A stretch of 64,000 bases of DNA from Flavivirga eckloniae (GCF_002886045.1 NZ_CP025791.1:5223001-5287000); one strand, 5' to 3'. Shown: positions 6,652-16,894, counted from the first letter of the stretch. Numbers and translations are program-made. The notes: generated from the letters alone by a model not told the origin.

Positions 6652-9600
6652 TTAATTTATGACTAGTTTTTTAGAAGTTAACCGCTCTTGATTTTTAATA
6701 TTTAAGAAGTAGGTTCCACTAGGTAGTGACGATATATCCAATGATATTTTATTGTTTTTAATTTCTCTTCTTGCGATAAAAACAGATTGACCTATAGTAT
6801 TATAAATTTCAATATCAGTAAAGCCGTTTTCCCCTTTGTTAAATGTCAAATTGACCATTGAACTAGCTGGATTTGGATACATATTAAAAGAGAAGCTATC
6901 AAAATCTTCATTTCCTAATAAAGTATTAACAGCGTCTACCATGGCTTGAACTTCAGATAATATTGCTGGTGAAGAAAAACTATCAGGATTAGCATCTATA
7001 TAATCCTGATACGCTGTTTCGTTTGCTGGTACAGCGTCTGTTAATCCTGTGATAGTATTTAATTCTGACACTGTTACTATGGCATTGATACTATCTGGAT
7101 TATCTCCCTCTAAGCCAATTTGAGCTAATACTTCAGCGCCATTATCATCAGTAACTTCTACTGTCCAATCTTCAGAATCAGCATTACCATCACTATCGGT
7201 TATAGTGATGATTAGTTCGTAAACATTATTGGTATTGTCATCTGCAGGATTTTCAAAGTTCTGAGCAACCATGCTCACGACACCCGTACCCGAATCAATC
7301 GTAAAATCCCCAGCATCCGTTCCACTTAAAGCGTAAGACACAGTTCCTATAGGCGTTCCCGTAATATTAGGGGTTACACTTGTGTAAGCTGCATTTTCAG
7401 CTACGGTTGTATTGGCAATGGCATCAATAGTAAAAGAAGCCACTTCAACAACATCGGTAACTTCAACCGTCCAGTCTTCAGAATCAGCATTACCATCACT
7501 ATCCGTTACCGTGATGATTAGTTCGTAAACATTATTGGTATTGTCATCGGCAGGGTTTTCAAAGTTTTGAGCGACCATACTCACGACACCTGTACCCGAA
7601 TCAATGGTAAAATCCCCGGCATCTGTTCCGCTTAAAGCGTAAGACACAGTTCCTATAGGCGTTCCCGTAATATTAGGCGTTACACTGGTGTAAGCTGCAT
7701 TTTCAGCTACGGTCGTATTGGCAATGGCATCAATAGTAAAAGAAGCCGCTTCAACAACATCGGTAACTTCAACCGTCCAATCTTCAGAATCGGAATTACC
7801 ATCACTATCGGTTACCGTGATGATTAGTTCGTAAACATTATTTGTATTGTCATCGGCAGGGTTTTCAAAGTTCTGAGCGACCATGCTCACGACACCTGTA
7901 CCCGAATCAATCGTAAAATCCCCAGCATCCGTTCCACTTAAAGCGTAAGATACCGTTCCTATAGGTGTTCCCGTAATATTAGGGGTTACACTTGTGTAAG
8001 CTGCATTTTCAGCTACGGTTGTATTGGCAATGGCATCAATAGTAAAAGAAGCCGCTTCAACAACATCGGTAACTTCTACCGTCCAGTCTTCCGAATCAGC
8101 ATTACCATCACTATCGGTTACGGTGATGATTAGTTCGTAAACATTATTGGTATTGTCATCTGCAGGATTTTCAAAGTTCTGAGCAACCATGCTCACGACA
8201 CCCGTACCCGAATCAATCGTAAAATCCCCAGCATCCGTTCCACTTAAAGCGTAAGACACAGTTCCTATAGGCGTTCCCGTAATATTAGGGGTTACACTTG
8301 TGTAAGCTGCATTTTCAGCTACGGTTGTATTGGCAATGGCATCAATAGTAAAAGAAGCCACTTCAACAACATCGGTAACTTCTACCGTCCAGTCTTCAGA
8401 ATCAGCATTACCATCACTATCCGTTACCGTAATAATTAGTTCATAAACATTATTTGTATTGTCATCTGCAGGATTTTCAAAGTTCTGAGCGATCATACTT
8501 ACGACACCCGTACCCGAATCAATGGTAAAATCACCAGCATCCGTTCCGCTTAACGCGTAAGACACAGTTCCAATAGGTGTTCCCGTAATATTAGGCGTTA
8601 CACTGGTGTAAGCTGCATTTTCAGCTACGGTCGTATTGGCAATGGCATCAATAGTAAAAGAGGCCGCTTCAACAACATCGGTAACTTCTACAGTCCAATC
8701 TTCTGTGTCTGAATTACCATTTGTATCAGTTGCTGTAATTGTTAGTACATACACATTATCTGTGTTATCATCTACAGGATTCTCAAAATCACGAGCAATC
8801 ATACTTACAACTCCTGTGCCCGAATCAATCGTAAAATCACCAGCATCTGTTCCTCCTAAGGTATAAGTTAAAGCTCCAAAGGGGGTATCTCCTGTTATGG
8901 CTGGAGAGACGCTAGTATAAGCCGCGTTCTCGGCTACTGTTGTATTAACGATGTCGGTGATAGTGAATTCAGCATCATCATTAGTAAGTGTTACTGCGAT
9001 GGTTTTATCTGCTAAAGAGTCAAAGGCATCATTACTAGAAGCATCGTTTACGGCAATGGTAATCGTAGCAACATCATTAGTTGTAACGACGTCATTAACT
9101 CCTGTAACAGTTACAGTTTGTGGTGCGTCCCAATCAGCATTCGTAAAGGTTAATTGTGCTAATGATACTGTAGCCTCGTCTGTATCGCTGCTGCTGATGT
9201 CTAATACGACATTACTTGCAGGTTCACCTCCAAGAACTACCGTGAAGGTATCTGTACCGGCATTCTCAGCTATGGTTAAAGCGGTTGTGCTTACTGTAAA
9301 AGAGGAAAGTGTTACCGTACCTTCATCACTAAATGTAGTTCCACAACTTCCATTGGTCAATTGCGCCCTAAATAAGGTTTCGGTAGCGATGTTGGTATAG
9401 TTATATGTAGTTGCTGTATTTGAAATATCAGACCAGATAATACCATCATCTGTTGATTGTTGCCATTTCACTACTGTACCGGTTTGACCTGTTAAGGTTA
9501 AGGTACCACTATTGGTGGCGGATGCATGTGTAGCAGAACTAACCTGCCCACCCACGGGTGATGTACCGTTCACTATGGTAATTTCTTTAGAAGCTGATGC

Positions 9601-11055
9601 CTGAGAAGTGCCACAACTTAAAATCTCAAGAACAACTCTATAATAAACAGTACCTGCACTGGCAATCGTTTCGGTTAAAGTTGTAGTTGTATTAGCGATA
9701 TCTGTCCAATTGGTATTGTCTGTAGACCGTTGCCATTTTTGAACGGTTCCATCTTGTCCGGTCACGTATAACTCCACATCTGCCCCAGCGCAAATTGTAG
9801 TGTTTTGTGCAAGAACATTACCTGGATTGAGCTCACTTATAAAAATTGGCGTACTGGAGGTCACCAGACTATTACATACAGAAGGGGCAGTAGAGTTAAC
9901 AACTGCGCGGTAATAAGTGGTTTCAGTAATATTTGTAACATTTAAACTTGTCGTTGTATTTGCAATAGGAGTTCCTGTAGTAATAAAGTTATCTATAGAA
10001 CTTTCCCAACGAACCACAGTCCCTGTTAAGCCAGTTAAGGTTAAGTTTGTACTATTGGTACCTGTGCAGACGGTGACGCCTCCACCAGAAATGGAACCAC
10101 TGGGAGCAGCTTGTATCGTTATATTTTTGGAAAATTGAGGGGCCGAAACAGTAACATCATTAGGCATACTTCCAAATTCTATAATACCAAATATGCTTTG
10201 TGTATCGGCAAAATCATTCCAATCACCCGACCCAGTATAAACATGTCCAAAATGTTCAATACCTGAGTTATTTGGCTCATTATTTCTCCAATTTTGATAA
10301 ACCCCAGGTACTCCAGTTCCATTACCATTTCCTGTTGTTAGTTGTGTGCCTTTTTCTGGCCCCGTTACCCAATAGAAATTTCCTTCTGCGGCACTTTGAT
10401 TTGCGTAAACTGTATTTCCAAGAGCATTATTTATTTGTGTAAAATCATCAGAGGCACCCATCCATGAATTTTGACCAACCAATCTAGAAACAAATGTATT
10501 TTCAGCTTCACTGGTTAAAGTTACCAGGTAACCTTCTCTACCATAATAGGATGTACTAGAGGCCGTGTTCTGTGAATTTGTCCAACTAGATTGTGTGTCT
10601 GTCAACCTATAAAAATGTCCATTTAAAGGATTGTAGTAGGTCTCTCCAGCCGCAAAAGATATTTGACGCGTTTCTGGAGAACAAACATCACCGGTTGTGA
10701 TAGTTACAGTTCTTAAGAATGTTTGCCATTCTGCAGGAGTTGTTGTTCCGTTAAAAACAATAGATCTAGTTGTTGCGTTCCACGGTGTTACCGTAATTCC
10801 AGATGGTAAACTACCAGTATAGCTTAGTTGATCATTAGTGGAATATGAATCAATAATAGAGACTGTAAAGTCTGTTATATTTTCAGAAGCCGAAACCGTT
10901 AAACTAGGGGCTACGGTGCTTGCTGTATTAGAAGTAATAGAGGTTTCCGATGCAGAACCACTAACTGTAATTTGTGCTTGTATACTATACTGCATTCCTA
11001 AAAAAAGCAGAATTATAATTAATGGTTTACTTAATTTTTGTCTAATTGTTTTCAT
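6652..11055 (-). CDS. large secreted adhesin: C-type lectin, Calx-beta, cadherin-like repeats, T9SS tail
   Basis: A 1467-residue protein. The ATG at 11055 gives a proper signal peptide (KPLIIILLFLGMQYSIQAQ); an in-frame start 84 bases upstream would add a non-signal extension. Order: beta-rich N-terminus; a C-type lectin-like domain at about 140-300 (FYRLTDTQSSW, WMGASDD, EPNNSG, WNDF); three Ig-like segments with VVRWESS/VQKWQRS/VVKWQQS repeats; a Calx-beta-like stretch; six cadherin-like repeats, five of them nearly identical units of 102 residues with DADN-type calcium positions; a linker; and a C-terminal type A T9SS sorting domain (MYPNPASSMVNL, GTYFLNIK, KKLVIN). It is likely exported by type IX secretion and anchored on the surface for attachment to glycans. 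Single-gene unit. Confidence 0.9.
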   Translation of the reverse strand: MKTIRQKLSKPLIIILLFLGMQYSIQAQITVSGSASETSITSNTASTVAPSLTVSASENITDFTVSIIDSYSTNDQLSYTGSLPSGITVTPWNATTRSIVFNGTTTPAEWQTFLRTVTITTGDVCSPETRQISFAAGETYYNPLNGHFYRLTDTQSSWTNSQNTASSTSYYGREGYLVTLTSEAENTFVSRLVGQNSWMGASDDFTQINNALGNTVYANQSAAEGNFYWVTGPEKGTQLTTGNGNGTGVPGVYQNWRNNEPNNSGIEHFGHVYTGSGDWNDFADTQSIFGIIEFGSMPNDVTVSAPQFSKNITIQAAPSGSISGGGVTVCTGTNSTNLTLTGLTGTVVRWESSIDNFITTGTPIANTTTSLNVTNITETTYYRAVVNSTAPSVCNSLVTSSTPIFISELNPGNVLAQNTTICAGADVELYVTGQDGTVQKWQRSTDNTNWTDIANTTTTLTETIASAGTVYYRVVLEILSCGTSQASASKEITIVNGTSPVGGQVSSATHASATNSGTLTLTGQTGTVVKWQQSTDDGIIWSDISNTATTYNYTNIATETLFRAQLTNGSCGTTFSDEGTVTLSSFTVSTTALTIAENAGTDTFTVVLGGEPASNVVLDISSSDTDEATVSLAQLTFTNADWDAPQTVTVTGVNDVVTTNDVATITIAVNDASSNDAFDSLADKTIAVTLTNDDAEFTITDIVNTTVAENAAYTSVSPAITGDTPFGALTYTLGGTDAGDFTIDSGTGVVSMIARDFENPVDDNTDNVYVLTITATDTNGNSDTEDWTVEVTDVVEAASFTIDAIANTTVAENAAYTSVTPNITGTPIGTVSYALSGTDAGDFTIDSGTGVVSMIAQNFENPADDNTNNVYELIITVTDSDGNADSEDWTVEVTDVVEVASFTIDAIANTTVAENAAYTSVTPNITGTPIGTVSYALSGTDAGDFTIDSGTGVVSMVAQNFENPADDNTNNVYELIITVTDSDGNADSEDWTVEVTDVVEAASFTIDAIANTTVAENAAYTSVTPNITGTPIGTVSYALSGTDAGDFTIDSGTGVVSMVAQNFENPADDNTNNVYELIITVTDSDGNSDSEDWTVEVTDVVEAASFTIDAIANTTVAENAAYTSVTPNITGTPIGTVSYALSGTDAGDFTIDSGTGVVSMVAQNFENPADDNTNNVYELIITVTDSDGNADSEDWTVEVTDVVEVASFTIDAIANTTVAENAAYTSVTPNITGTPIGTVSYALSGTDAGDFTIDSGTGVVSMVAQNFENPADDNTNNVYELIITITDSDGNADSEDWTVEVTDDNGAEVLAQIGLEGDNPDSINAIVTVSELNTITGLTDAVPANETAYQDYIDANPDSFSSPAILSEVQAMVDAVNTLLGNEDFDSFSFNMYPNPASSMVNLTFNKGENGFTDIEIYNTIGQSVFIARREIKNNKISLDISSLPSGTYFLNIKNQERLTSKKLVIN
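7129..8658 (-). repeat. tandem array of five 306-base coding repeats
   Basis: Five direct in-frame units of exactly 306 bases within the adhesin gene: the landmark GCATCAATAG recurs at 7421, 7727, 8033, 8339 and 8645. The units differ by scattered patches of shared substitutions, which suggests gene conversion; a sixth, divergent unit lies at about 8659-8970. Copy number is likely variable between strains. Confidence 0.95.
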
Positions 11056-11662
11056 GAATATGTTGTTTTTACTTACTATTTTCGTATGTAAATATATACA
11101 AAAATAGATGAAATGCAAATAAATCGGATAAAAAGACATTTTATAATTAAATTGTAGGAAATTTTAGCATGTAATAAAACATGTGTGATATTTTACTAAT
11201 ACTACTTGTTAAACGGAATAATTTAAGTTCTACTTATTGACACTTGAAATTATTAAAAGAAGCTACTTAGAAGAGCGCTGTTAAATATTTCTTGAAGAAT
11301 ATGAATCTTTATATAATGATATTTTCAGATCGTTTGATTGCTTATTATCTTGGTGTGTATTTTATCACACTTACCCGAGTTCCAGAAGAAAGCATATACA
11401 ATGAACAAATTGTTTTAGCTAGTTTTTAATAATAAGGGGCATTATAGAAATCCTATAGAAACTGTACCCAAGCTTTTAGAATATACCAGCTATCAATAAT
11501 ACAAATCTATGCAGGAGTCGTTGAAACCTAAATAGGCGGGGACATAGAAAACTTGCTTGAACGTTTTAAATAAAGAAATACCAAATAGCTTAAGCTAAAA
11601 AACAAGTGCATTTCCTTCTGTAATTCAGTACATTAAAAATCACTATTTAAAATAATTCTAAA
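11056..11662. other. intergenic stretch without recognisable genes
   Basis: About 600 bases of low-complexity AT-rich DNA between divergent genes. No open frame of note; short coding-like scraps broken by stops occur near 11380-11560 but match nothing I recognise. Confidence 0.4.
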
Positions 11663-11666
11663 TAAG

Positions 11667-11698
11667 TTTTGCTAAATGAATTATGAAATATACATTTG
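11667..11698 (+). promoter_or_regulatory. promoter of siderophore receptor operon
   Basis: TTTTG at 11667-11671, a 19-base gap, and TACATTTG at 11691-11698, an excellent match to the Bacteroidota consensus. Transcription should start near 11705, just ahead of the palindromic operator. Confidence 0.75.
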
Positions 11699-11709
11699 CT
11701 TCCAAATTG

Positions 11710-11732
11710 TTATTTATACTAAGTCTAAATAA
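11710..11732. promoter_or_regulatory. Fur-like palindromic operator
   Basis: TTATTTATACT, one central A (11721), then AGTCTAAATAA: an 11-1-11 inverted repeat with a single mismatch, placed directly after the predicted transcription start and six bases before the ATG. Position and AT-rich palindrome fit repression by an iron regulator of the Fur type; the regulator itself is not in the window. Confidence 0.65.
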
Positions 11733-11738
11733 AAATAA

Positions 11739-14162
11739 ATGAAAACCCAATTTACTTTAACCTTAATTTTATTATCCATTACTTGTTCTTTTGCTCAAAC
11801 AGGAAAAATAAAAGGGACAATTAGCGATAACTCTCAGACTCCTTTAATGGGAGTTAATATTTTAATTAAAAACACGACCCAAGGCACACAAACTGATGAA
11901 AATGGAACCTTTGAGATTTCAAATATTTCTAATGGAGACTATGAACTTATGGTTTCATATATAGGTTTTAAAACCAAAGAAATTTCTTTTAGTATTGCCA
12001 ATGGAGAGGCTAAAGAGGTAATGCCTATTATTTTATATGAAGGGAACGAAATTTTAAGAGCGGTTGTAGTAGAGGGAGAACGCAGAAACAAGTTTTCAAG
12101 AAAGAAAACGGCTTACGTCTCAAAATTGCCGCTTAAAGATTTAGAAAATACACAAGTCTACAGTACTATTACTTCTAATTTATTAGAATCGCAAGTAGTA
12201 ACGAATTTTGAAGATGCACTTAAAAATGCCGTAGGGGTTGAGAAACTATGGACATCTACAGGACGGGGAGGAGATGGAGCTGGGTATTATTCCTTACGAG
12301 GCTTTTCTGTACAGCCTCAATTAGTAAATGGTATTCCAGGTCTGACCAACGGAACTATTAACGCTGCCAATATTGAGCGTATTGAAGTCATAAAAGGGCC
12401 TTCAGCTACACTATTCGGTAGTGCAGTTACCTCTTATGGAGGTCTTATAAATGTCGTTACAAAAAAGCCATATATTGGTTCGGGAGGTGAATTGTCTTTT
12501 ACTTCTGGAACTTATGGCTTTAATCAATTAAGTGGAGATTTTAATACATCCTTGGATAAGGATAATAATATTTATTTTAGATTGAATACTTCCTATGCTA
12601 CAGAGCAGAGTTTTCAAGATGCTGGTTTTAGAAAATCCTTTTTTGTTGCACCATCGCTTTCTTATCGTGTAAACAATAAGTTATCATTCTCTTTTTACGG
12701 CGAAATTTCGCAAGCAGAACAAACCAATCCAATGTTTTTGTTTTTAAATAGAAGTGCACCTACCCAATCTGCCAATTTGGACGCATTGAACTATAACAAT
12801 AAGTTATCTTTTACTAGCAATGAACTAACATTGGAAAACCCCACCCAAAATTATCGTATAGAAATGGATTATAAGCTTTCTGATACTTGGCAATCACAAA
12901 CAATACTGTCAAAAAGTTCTACATCTACAAAAGGATATTACTCTTATTTGTTTGATTTTGGAGTTTTGGGCAACGATACTTTTTCCCGTTTCATTAGCAA
13001 ACAGAATTCTAATACACAAACTACAGACATTCAGCAGAACTTTATAGGTGATTTTAAATTTGGAACATTACGCAATAGGGTCGTTATAGGAGTAGACTAT
13101 TTCAATTCAACATTGACGAGCAATGATAGTGATTTTGTCTTCTATGGAAACATAACACCCGAAGGTGGGAGTAGTGGAGACAACCCTTTTACGCCAGATG
13201 TAGAAACGGATGCGTATCCACTATCAACAGCAGGGGTAGATGCTATATTGGAATCTCAAGCAGTTGCCAATATAAAGTCTAAAAACCATACCTATAGTGC
13301 CTATATTTCTGATGTGCTTAATATATCATCTTCACTTTCAGTAATGGCAGGAATACGATTGGATATATTTGACAATGAAGGAGATTTGGCAAACCCAGAA
13401 GATGATTATGATCAGACAACCTTTTCTCCCAAATTTGGAGTTTTATACCAACCTATAAGAGAAAAATTATCAGTTTTTGCCAATTACCAAAATGGGTTTA
13501 CAAATGTCGCTCCTGTATTGGTTGGAGACCCTAATAGTAGTCCACAAACCTTAAAAACCTTTGATCCCGAACAAGCCAATCAATTGGAGTTTGGTATCAA
13601 AACCAATTTGTTTAGTAACCGTCTCAATGCGACTATAAGTTATTATGATATTAAAGTTAAAGACCGCGTTATTACAGACCCCACTTCACCATTTAATAAA
13701 ATTCAAGGAGGTGAGGTAGAAAGTAGTGGTTTAGAGATTGAAGTGAACGCCAACCCAATTAAAGGATTGAACATTAAGGCAGGCTATAGCAATAATGATA
13801 GTGAAACTACAAAATCTGATAATACTGAGATTTTGAACAGAAGACCGTTAGAAGCTGGTCCCGAAACACTATATAACTTTTGGGCAAATTACGAATTTCA
13901 ACAAGGAAAACTAGATGGTTTTGGTTTCGGTCTTGGTTTTAATGGAGCCAGTGAACGCTTTGCTATAAACTACGCGTCTACAGGGGAATTTATTCTTCCA
14001 AGCTACACAGTGGCAAATGCATCTATTTTCTACCAAGTTAATAAATATCGAATTTCCCTGAAATTGAACAATGCCTTTAATAAAGAATATTACAAGGGTT
14101 GGTCAACCATTACTCCGCAGACTCCAAGAGCGCTTTATGCCAATTTTACCTATAGATTTTAA
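11739..14162 (+). CDS. TonB-dependent siderophore receptor
   Basis: An 807-residue outer-membrane receptor: signal peptide (ITCSFAQ), a CarboxypepD_reg-like domain at about 23-105, a TonB plug at about 130-240 (GVEKLWTSTGRGG, RGFSVQPQLVNG, NIERIEVIKGPSATLFG, GGLINVVTKKP), then a 22-strand barrel ending in ALYANFTYRF with the terminal aromatic. The FGSAVTSYGGLINVVTKKP stretch and the ETLYNFWANYEF barrel motif are typical of FecA/FhuA-type ferric siderophore receptors. It leads a four-gene operon with a PepSY protein and sits behind a Fur-like operator, all pointing to iron-siderophore uptake. The particular siderophore cannot be told. Confidence 0.9.
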   Translation: MKTQFTLTLILLSITCSFAQTGKIKGTISDNSQTPLMGVNILIKNTTQGTQTDENGTFEISNISNGDYELMVSYIGFKTKEISFSIANGEAKEVMPIILYEGNEILRAVVVEGERRNKFSRKKTAYVSKLPLKDLENTQVYSTITSNLLESQVVTNFEDALKNAVGVEKLWTSTGRGGDGAGYYSLRGFSVQPQLVNGIPGLTNGTINAANIERIEVIKGPSATLFGSAVTSYGGLINVVTKKPYIGSGGELSFTSGTYGFNQLSGDFNTSLDKDNNIYFRLNTSYATEQSFQDAGFRKSFFVAPSLSYRVNNKLSFSFYGEISQAEQTNPMFLFLNRSAPTQSANLDALNYNNKLSFTSNELTLENPTQNYRIEMDYKLSDTWQSQTILSKSSTSTKGYYSYLFDFGVLGNDTFSRFISKQNSNTQTTDIQQNFIGDFKFGTLRNRVVIGVDYFNSTLTSNDSDFVFYGNITPEGGSSGDNPFTPDVETDAYPLSTAGVDAILESQAVANIKSKNHTYSAYISDVLNISSSLSVMAGIRLDIFDNEGDLANPEDDYDQTTFSPKFGVLYQPIREKLSVFANYQNGFTNVAPVLVGDPNSSPQTLKTFDPEQANQLEFGIKTNLFSNRLNATISYYDIKVKDRVITDPTSPFNKIQGGEVESSGLEIEVNANPIKGLNIKAGYSNNDSETTKSDNTEILNRRPLEAGPETLYNFWANYEFQQGKLDGFGFGLGFNGASERFAINYASTGEFILPSYTVANASIFYQVNKYRISLKLNNAFNKEYYKGWSTITPQTPRALYANFTYRF

Positions 14163-14231
14163 TTTGCCTCAAATAATACAATGGCCTTGGAATATTTATT
14201 TACCAAGGCTGTTGTTTGAAAACATCATATT

Positions 14232-14561
14232 ATGCTCACAATAACAATAGCACTTTTCTGTTTAGGTTTCTTTTTGCTCTCACTTGCATCAAAAAGAAAT
14301 AGGCTGGAAGTACCTCGGTTTTTACAGAAGGTAACCAAGACTAATAATACTGTTATCAAAATCGTAGGAACTGTGGTTCTAATCAGTGGTTTTGTTCTTC
14401 TCGGAATTTTAGAAGGTTTTGGCACAGGGATGTTTTTTGGGCTCATATTACTAATGGTAATTGCTAGTTTGGTCGTTCTGCTAAGCCCCTTAGAATGGAT
14501 TGGTTACAAAGGGATGTTTTTAGTTTTTACCTGTTTATTACTTCTAGAATTAACCCTATAG
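14232..14561 (+). CDS. small membrane protein, DUF3325-like
   Basis: 109 residues with three to four hydrophobic helices (residues 1-18, 38-62, 63-85, 90-108). N-terminal helix followed by LASKRNRLEV resembles DUF3325 proteins that accompany siderophore receptors and PepSY membrane proteins in other phyla. Role unknown; probably part of an inner-membrane ferric-siderophore handling complex with its two downstream neighbours. It starts 69 bases after the receptor stop and ends 3 bases before the next ATG. Confidence 0.7.
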   Translation: MLTITIALFCLGFFLLSLASKRNRLEVPRFLQKVTKTNNTVIKIVGTVVLISGFVLLGILEGFGTGMFFGLILLMVIASLVVLLSPLEWIGYKGMFLVFTCLLLLELTL

Positions 14562-14564
14562 ATC

Positions 14565-14876
14565 ATGCCTGCAAACCAAAAATATTTAACGCATTCTGGC
14601 TGGCATCGTTTTGCGAAGCTCTTATCTGGTATACTGGGAGGGTATATAATTGCCGCCCTTTTTCATATGGCACTTGCGCTTTGGCTTCCTGGACATAAAA
14701 ATGTTCTTATAACCTCAGCCTATGGCATTTTTATAATTTGGTGTGTTTTCATGTTGCTCCCTTTTTTATCAAAAAATGGATGGAAGGTCATGTTTATTTA
14801 TATGGCGATTATTTTTCTTTTGAGTCTTGTCGTCTACTATGGTAACATACATCATCCTATACCTACTTTACGATGA
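14565..14876 (+). CDS. small membrane protein, DUF3649-like
   Basis: 103 residues, three predicted membrane helices. The WHRFAKLLSGILGGYIIAAL start matches the pattern of DUF3649 proteins (W-R, then GGY in the first helix), which are found with DUF3325 and PepSY proteins next to siderophore receptors. It overlaps the PepSY gene by four bases (ATGA), indicating translational coupling. Function is inferred only from this conserved neighbourhood. Confidence 0.75.
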   Translation: MPANQKYLTHSGWHRFAKLLSGILGGYIIAALFHMALALWLPGHKNVLITSAYGIFIIWCVFMLLPFLSKNGWKVMFIYMAIIFLLSLVVYYGNIHHPIPTLR

Positions 14877-16894
14877 GCAAAAGGAATTACAATGTTTTCT
14901 TCCATACACATACGGTAAGTGGTATCGTTATAAGTGTTGCGCTTTACATCATTTTCTTTGCAGGCGCTTTTGCATTGATAAAAGATGAGATTACAGCTTG
15001 GGAAAAAGGAGATTTGATAAGAACTGAAAATTCATCGGATATCGATTATGATAGATTAATTTCCTCAATTAAGGAAGAGGGATATCATTTATATGGAAGG
15101 GATATACGAATGATATTGCCAGATGCTAAACAAGAAATCTATGTGCTTTTAAGTAAATCACAAGATACTACCATCGTAAACCAACCCGGCAAGAATTATT
15201 ACTTTAATATCAATGCTAATACATATAAATATTCCGAATACTATGCCTTCTACAGTTTAGGAGAATTGCTGTATCGATTACATTTTTTTAGTCAGATTCC
15301 CAAATTTGGAATCTACTTAGCGGGTTTTGTAGCTCTGTTTTTTCTTTTTGCCATAGTAACCGGTGTTATAGTTCATTGGAAAAAGATAATTAGTAATTTT
15401 TATGTTTTCCGTCCAAAAGAAAAATTAAAGACGGTTTGGACAGATGCGCATACAGCATTGGGAATTATAGGGCTTCCCTTTCAGTTTGTATTTGCAGTTA
15501 CAGGTTGCTTTCTGTGCCTGTCCGCGTTGGTATTACTACCTGCCAATTACCTATATAACAACAATACAAAGCAGCTATCTGAGGAATTACGTCCTATGAC
15601 CAAAACATACATAATCGGGTCTGAAGCTGATAACATTCCTAGTATCAATCCTTTTATGGATAAAACCCTTGCGAAATGGGAAACTTTTATGCCTACCCAA
15701 GTCTACATAAGAAACTATGGGGCTACCAATATGAAGTTTCAAGTGGATGGGGTATTGGATACCCAGAAAAAATTCTTGGGTAATGGTAGGTTAGTTTATG
15801 ATGTGTTATCTCAAAAATTAATAGAAGAGAAAGATCCCTATAAAAATGATTATCTGGAAGATGTAGAACTTACTATAAGGCGTTTGCATTTTGGTGATTA
15901 TGGGGGACTGCCTTTAAAGTTTATTTATCTTGTTTTAGCATTTATCACCTGTTTTGTAATCATTTCGGGCGTATTAATTTGGCTGGAGGCTAGAAATAAG
16001 AAAAGCGTTCCGGCATCACAAAAACTCTATAACCGGAAAGTAGGTCATATCTATCTTGCCATATGCCTAAGCATGTACCCGATAACGGCATTTACCTTTA
16101 TTATTGCCAAATTGATTCCCAGAAGTTTAGATTCCGCCAGACAAACCATTTTATATAGTATTTTCTTTTTAGGTTGGTTATTACTTTCTGTTGTTTTTAG
16201 GTTTATGAGGGATAATTACAAAATCAATAAATACAGCCTTGTATTGGGTGGCATTTTTGCATTTTTAATTCCAATAGCTAATGGAATATCTTCAAAAAAC
16301 TGGTTTTGGAAAATGTATAAAGATGAACAATATGCCATTTTGAGTATTGATTTGTTTTGGATAGTTATAGGATTGGTCTCTGTATTTATCCTTAAAAAAT
16401 TAAAACGTCCAATTCCTAAAACGCAACACGATATACTAAAAGAAGAGGCAATAAAAGAATATCGAAAAAACAATTTAACAACGAATAGAAACTTAAAATT
16501 TATGAGAACAAAAATTTCAATTTTATGGCTGTTTTTGGCAGTCGGTTACATTGTGCATCACATCTATGGACTTTTTGGTGTTTACTATAATGAAAGTGTT
16601 ATGATAGAAGGCTCGGATGGTATTGTTCCCTTAAATCATCATATCTGGCGTATCATCCTTGAAGGATTGGCGTTACTATTTTGCTTATTGACGTTAGAAC
16701 TATCGAAAAACGGATTCAAATGGACCGCTTTTATCTGGGCGTTGTTAGCAGGCCTCTTTAATGTGTATCATTTTATAGCATCTTTACTCTATGAGATTTC
16801 CAACATTTCAGAATTACTTATTCTGGCTATGATGGTAGTAGCAAATACATTTTTAATCCTAAGCATTAACAAATGGATTAAGGAACCGGAATGA
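14873..16894 (+). CDS. PepSY-associated transmembrane protein, putative ferric-siderophore reductase
   Basis: 673 residues. The start FFHTHTVSGIVISVALYIIFFAGAFALI is the typical first helix of PepSY_TM proteins, with the conserved histidines. Further helices lie near 145-170, 192-225, 345-370, 390-415, 425-440, 455-475, 485-505 and at the C-terminus, with a large periplasmic loop between. Histidines such as RLHFGDYGG and DAHTALG are of the sort that bind heme in this family. PepSY membrane proteins of this length are thought to reduce ferric siderophores at the inner membrane; that is inference here. Last gene of the operon, followed by a terminator. Confidence 0.85.
   Translation: MSKRNYNVFFHTHTVSGIVISVALYIIFFAGAFALIKDEITAWEKGDLIRTENSSDIDYDRLISSIKEEGYHLYGRDIRMILPDAKQEIYVLLSKSQDTTIVNQPGKNYYFNINANTYKYSEYYAFYSLGELLYRLHFFSQIPKFGIYLAGFVALFFLFAIVTGVIVHWKKIISNFYVFRPKEKLKTVWTDAHTALGIIGLPFQFVFAVTGCFLCLSALVLLPANYLYNNNTKQLSEELRPMTKTYIIGSEADNIPSINPFMDKTLAKWETFMPTQVYIRNYGATNMKFQVDGVLDTQKKFLGNGRLVYDVLSQKLIEEKDPYKNDYLEDVELTIRRLHFGDYGGLPLKFIYLVLAFITCFVIISGVLIWLEARNKKSVPASQKLYNRKVGHIYLAICLSMYPITAFTFIIAKLIPRSLDSARQTILYSIFFLGWLLLSVVFRFMRDNYKINKYSLVLGGIFAFLIPIANGISSKNWFWKMYKDEQYAILSIDLFWIVIGLVSVFILKKLKRPIPKTQHDILKEEAIKEYRKNNLTTNRNLKFMRTKISILWLFLAVGYIVHHIYGLFGVYYNESVMIEGSDGIVPLNHHIWRIILEGLALLFCLLTLELSKNGFKWTAFIWALLAGLFNVYHFIASLLYEISNISELLILAMMVVANTFLILSINKWIKEPE

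Noticed and set aside
8636-9400. Forward frames of 76 and 149 codons inside the adhesin gene
   Set aside because: They are the antisense of a repetitive Val/Thr/Ala-rich coding region.
11380-11560. Possible remnant of a mobile-element gene
   Set aside because: Short broken frames only, with no match to any family I know.
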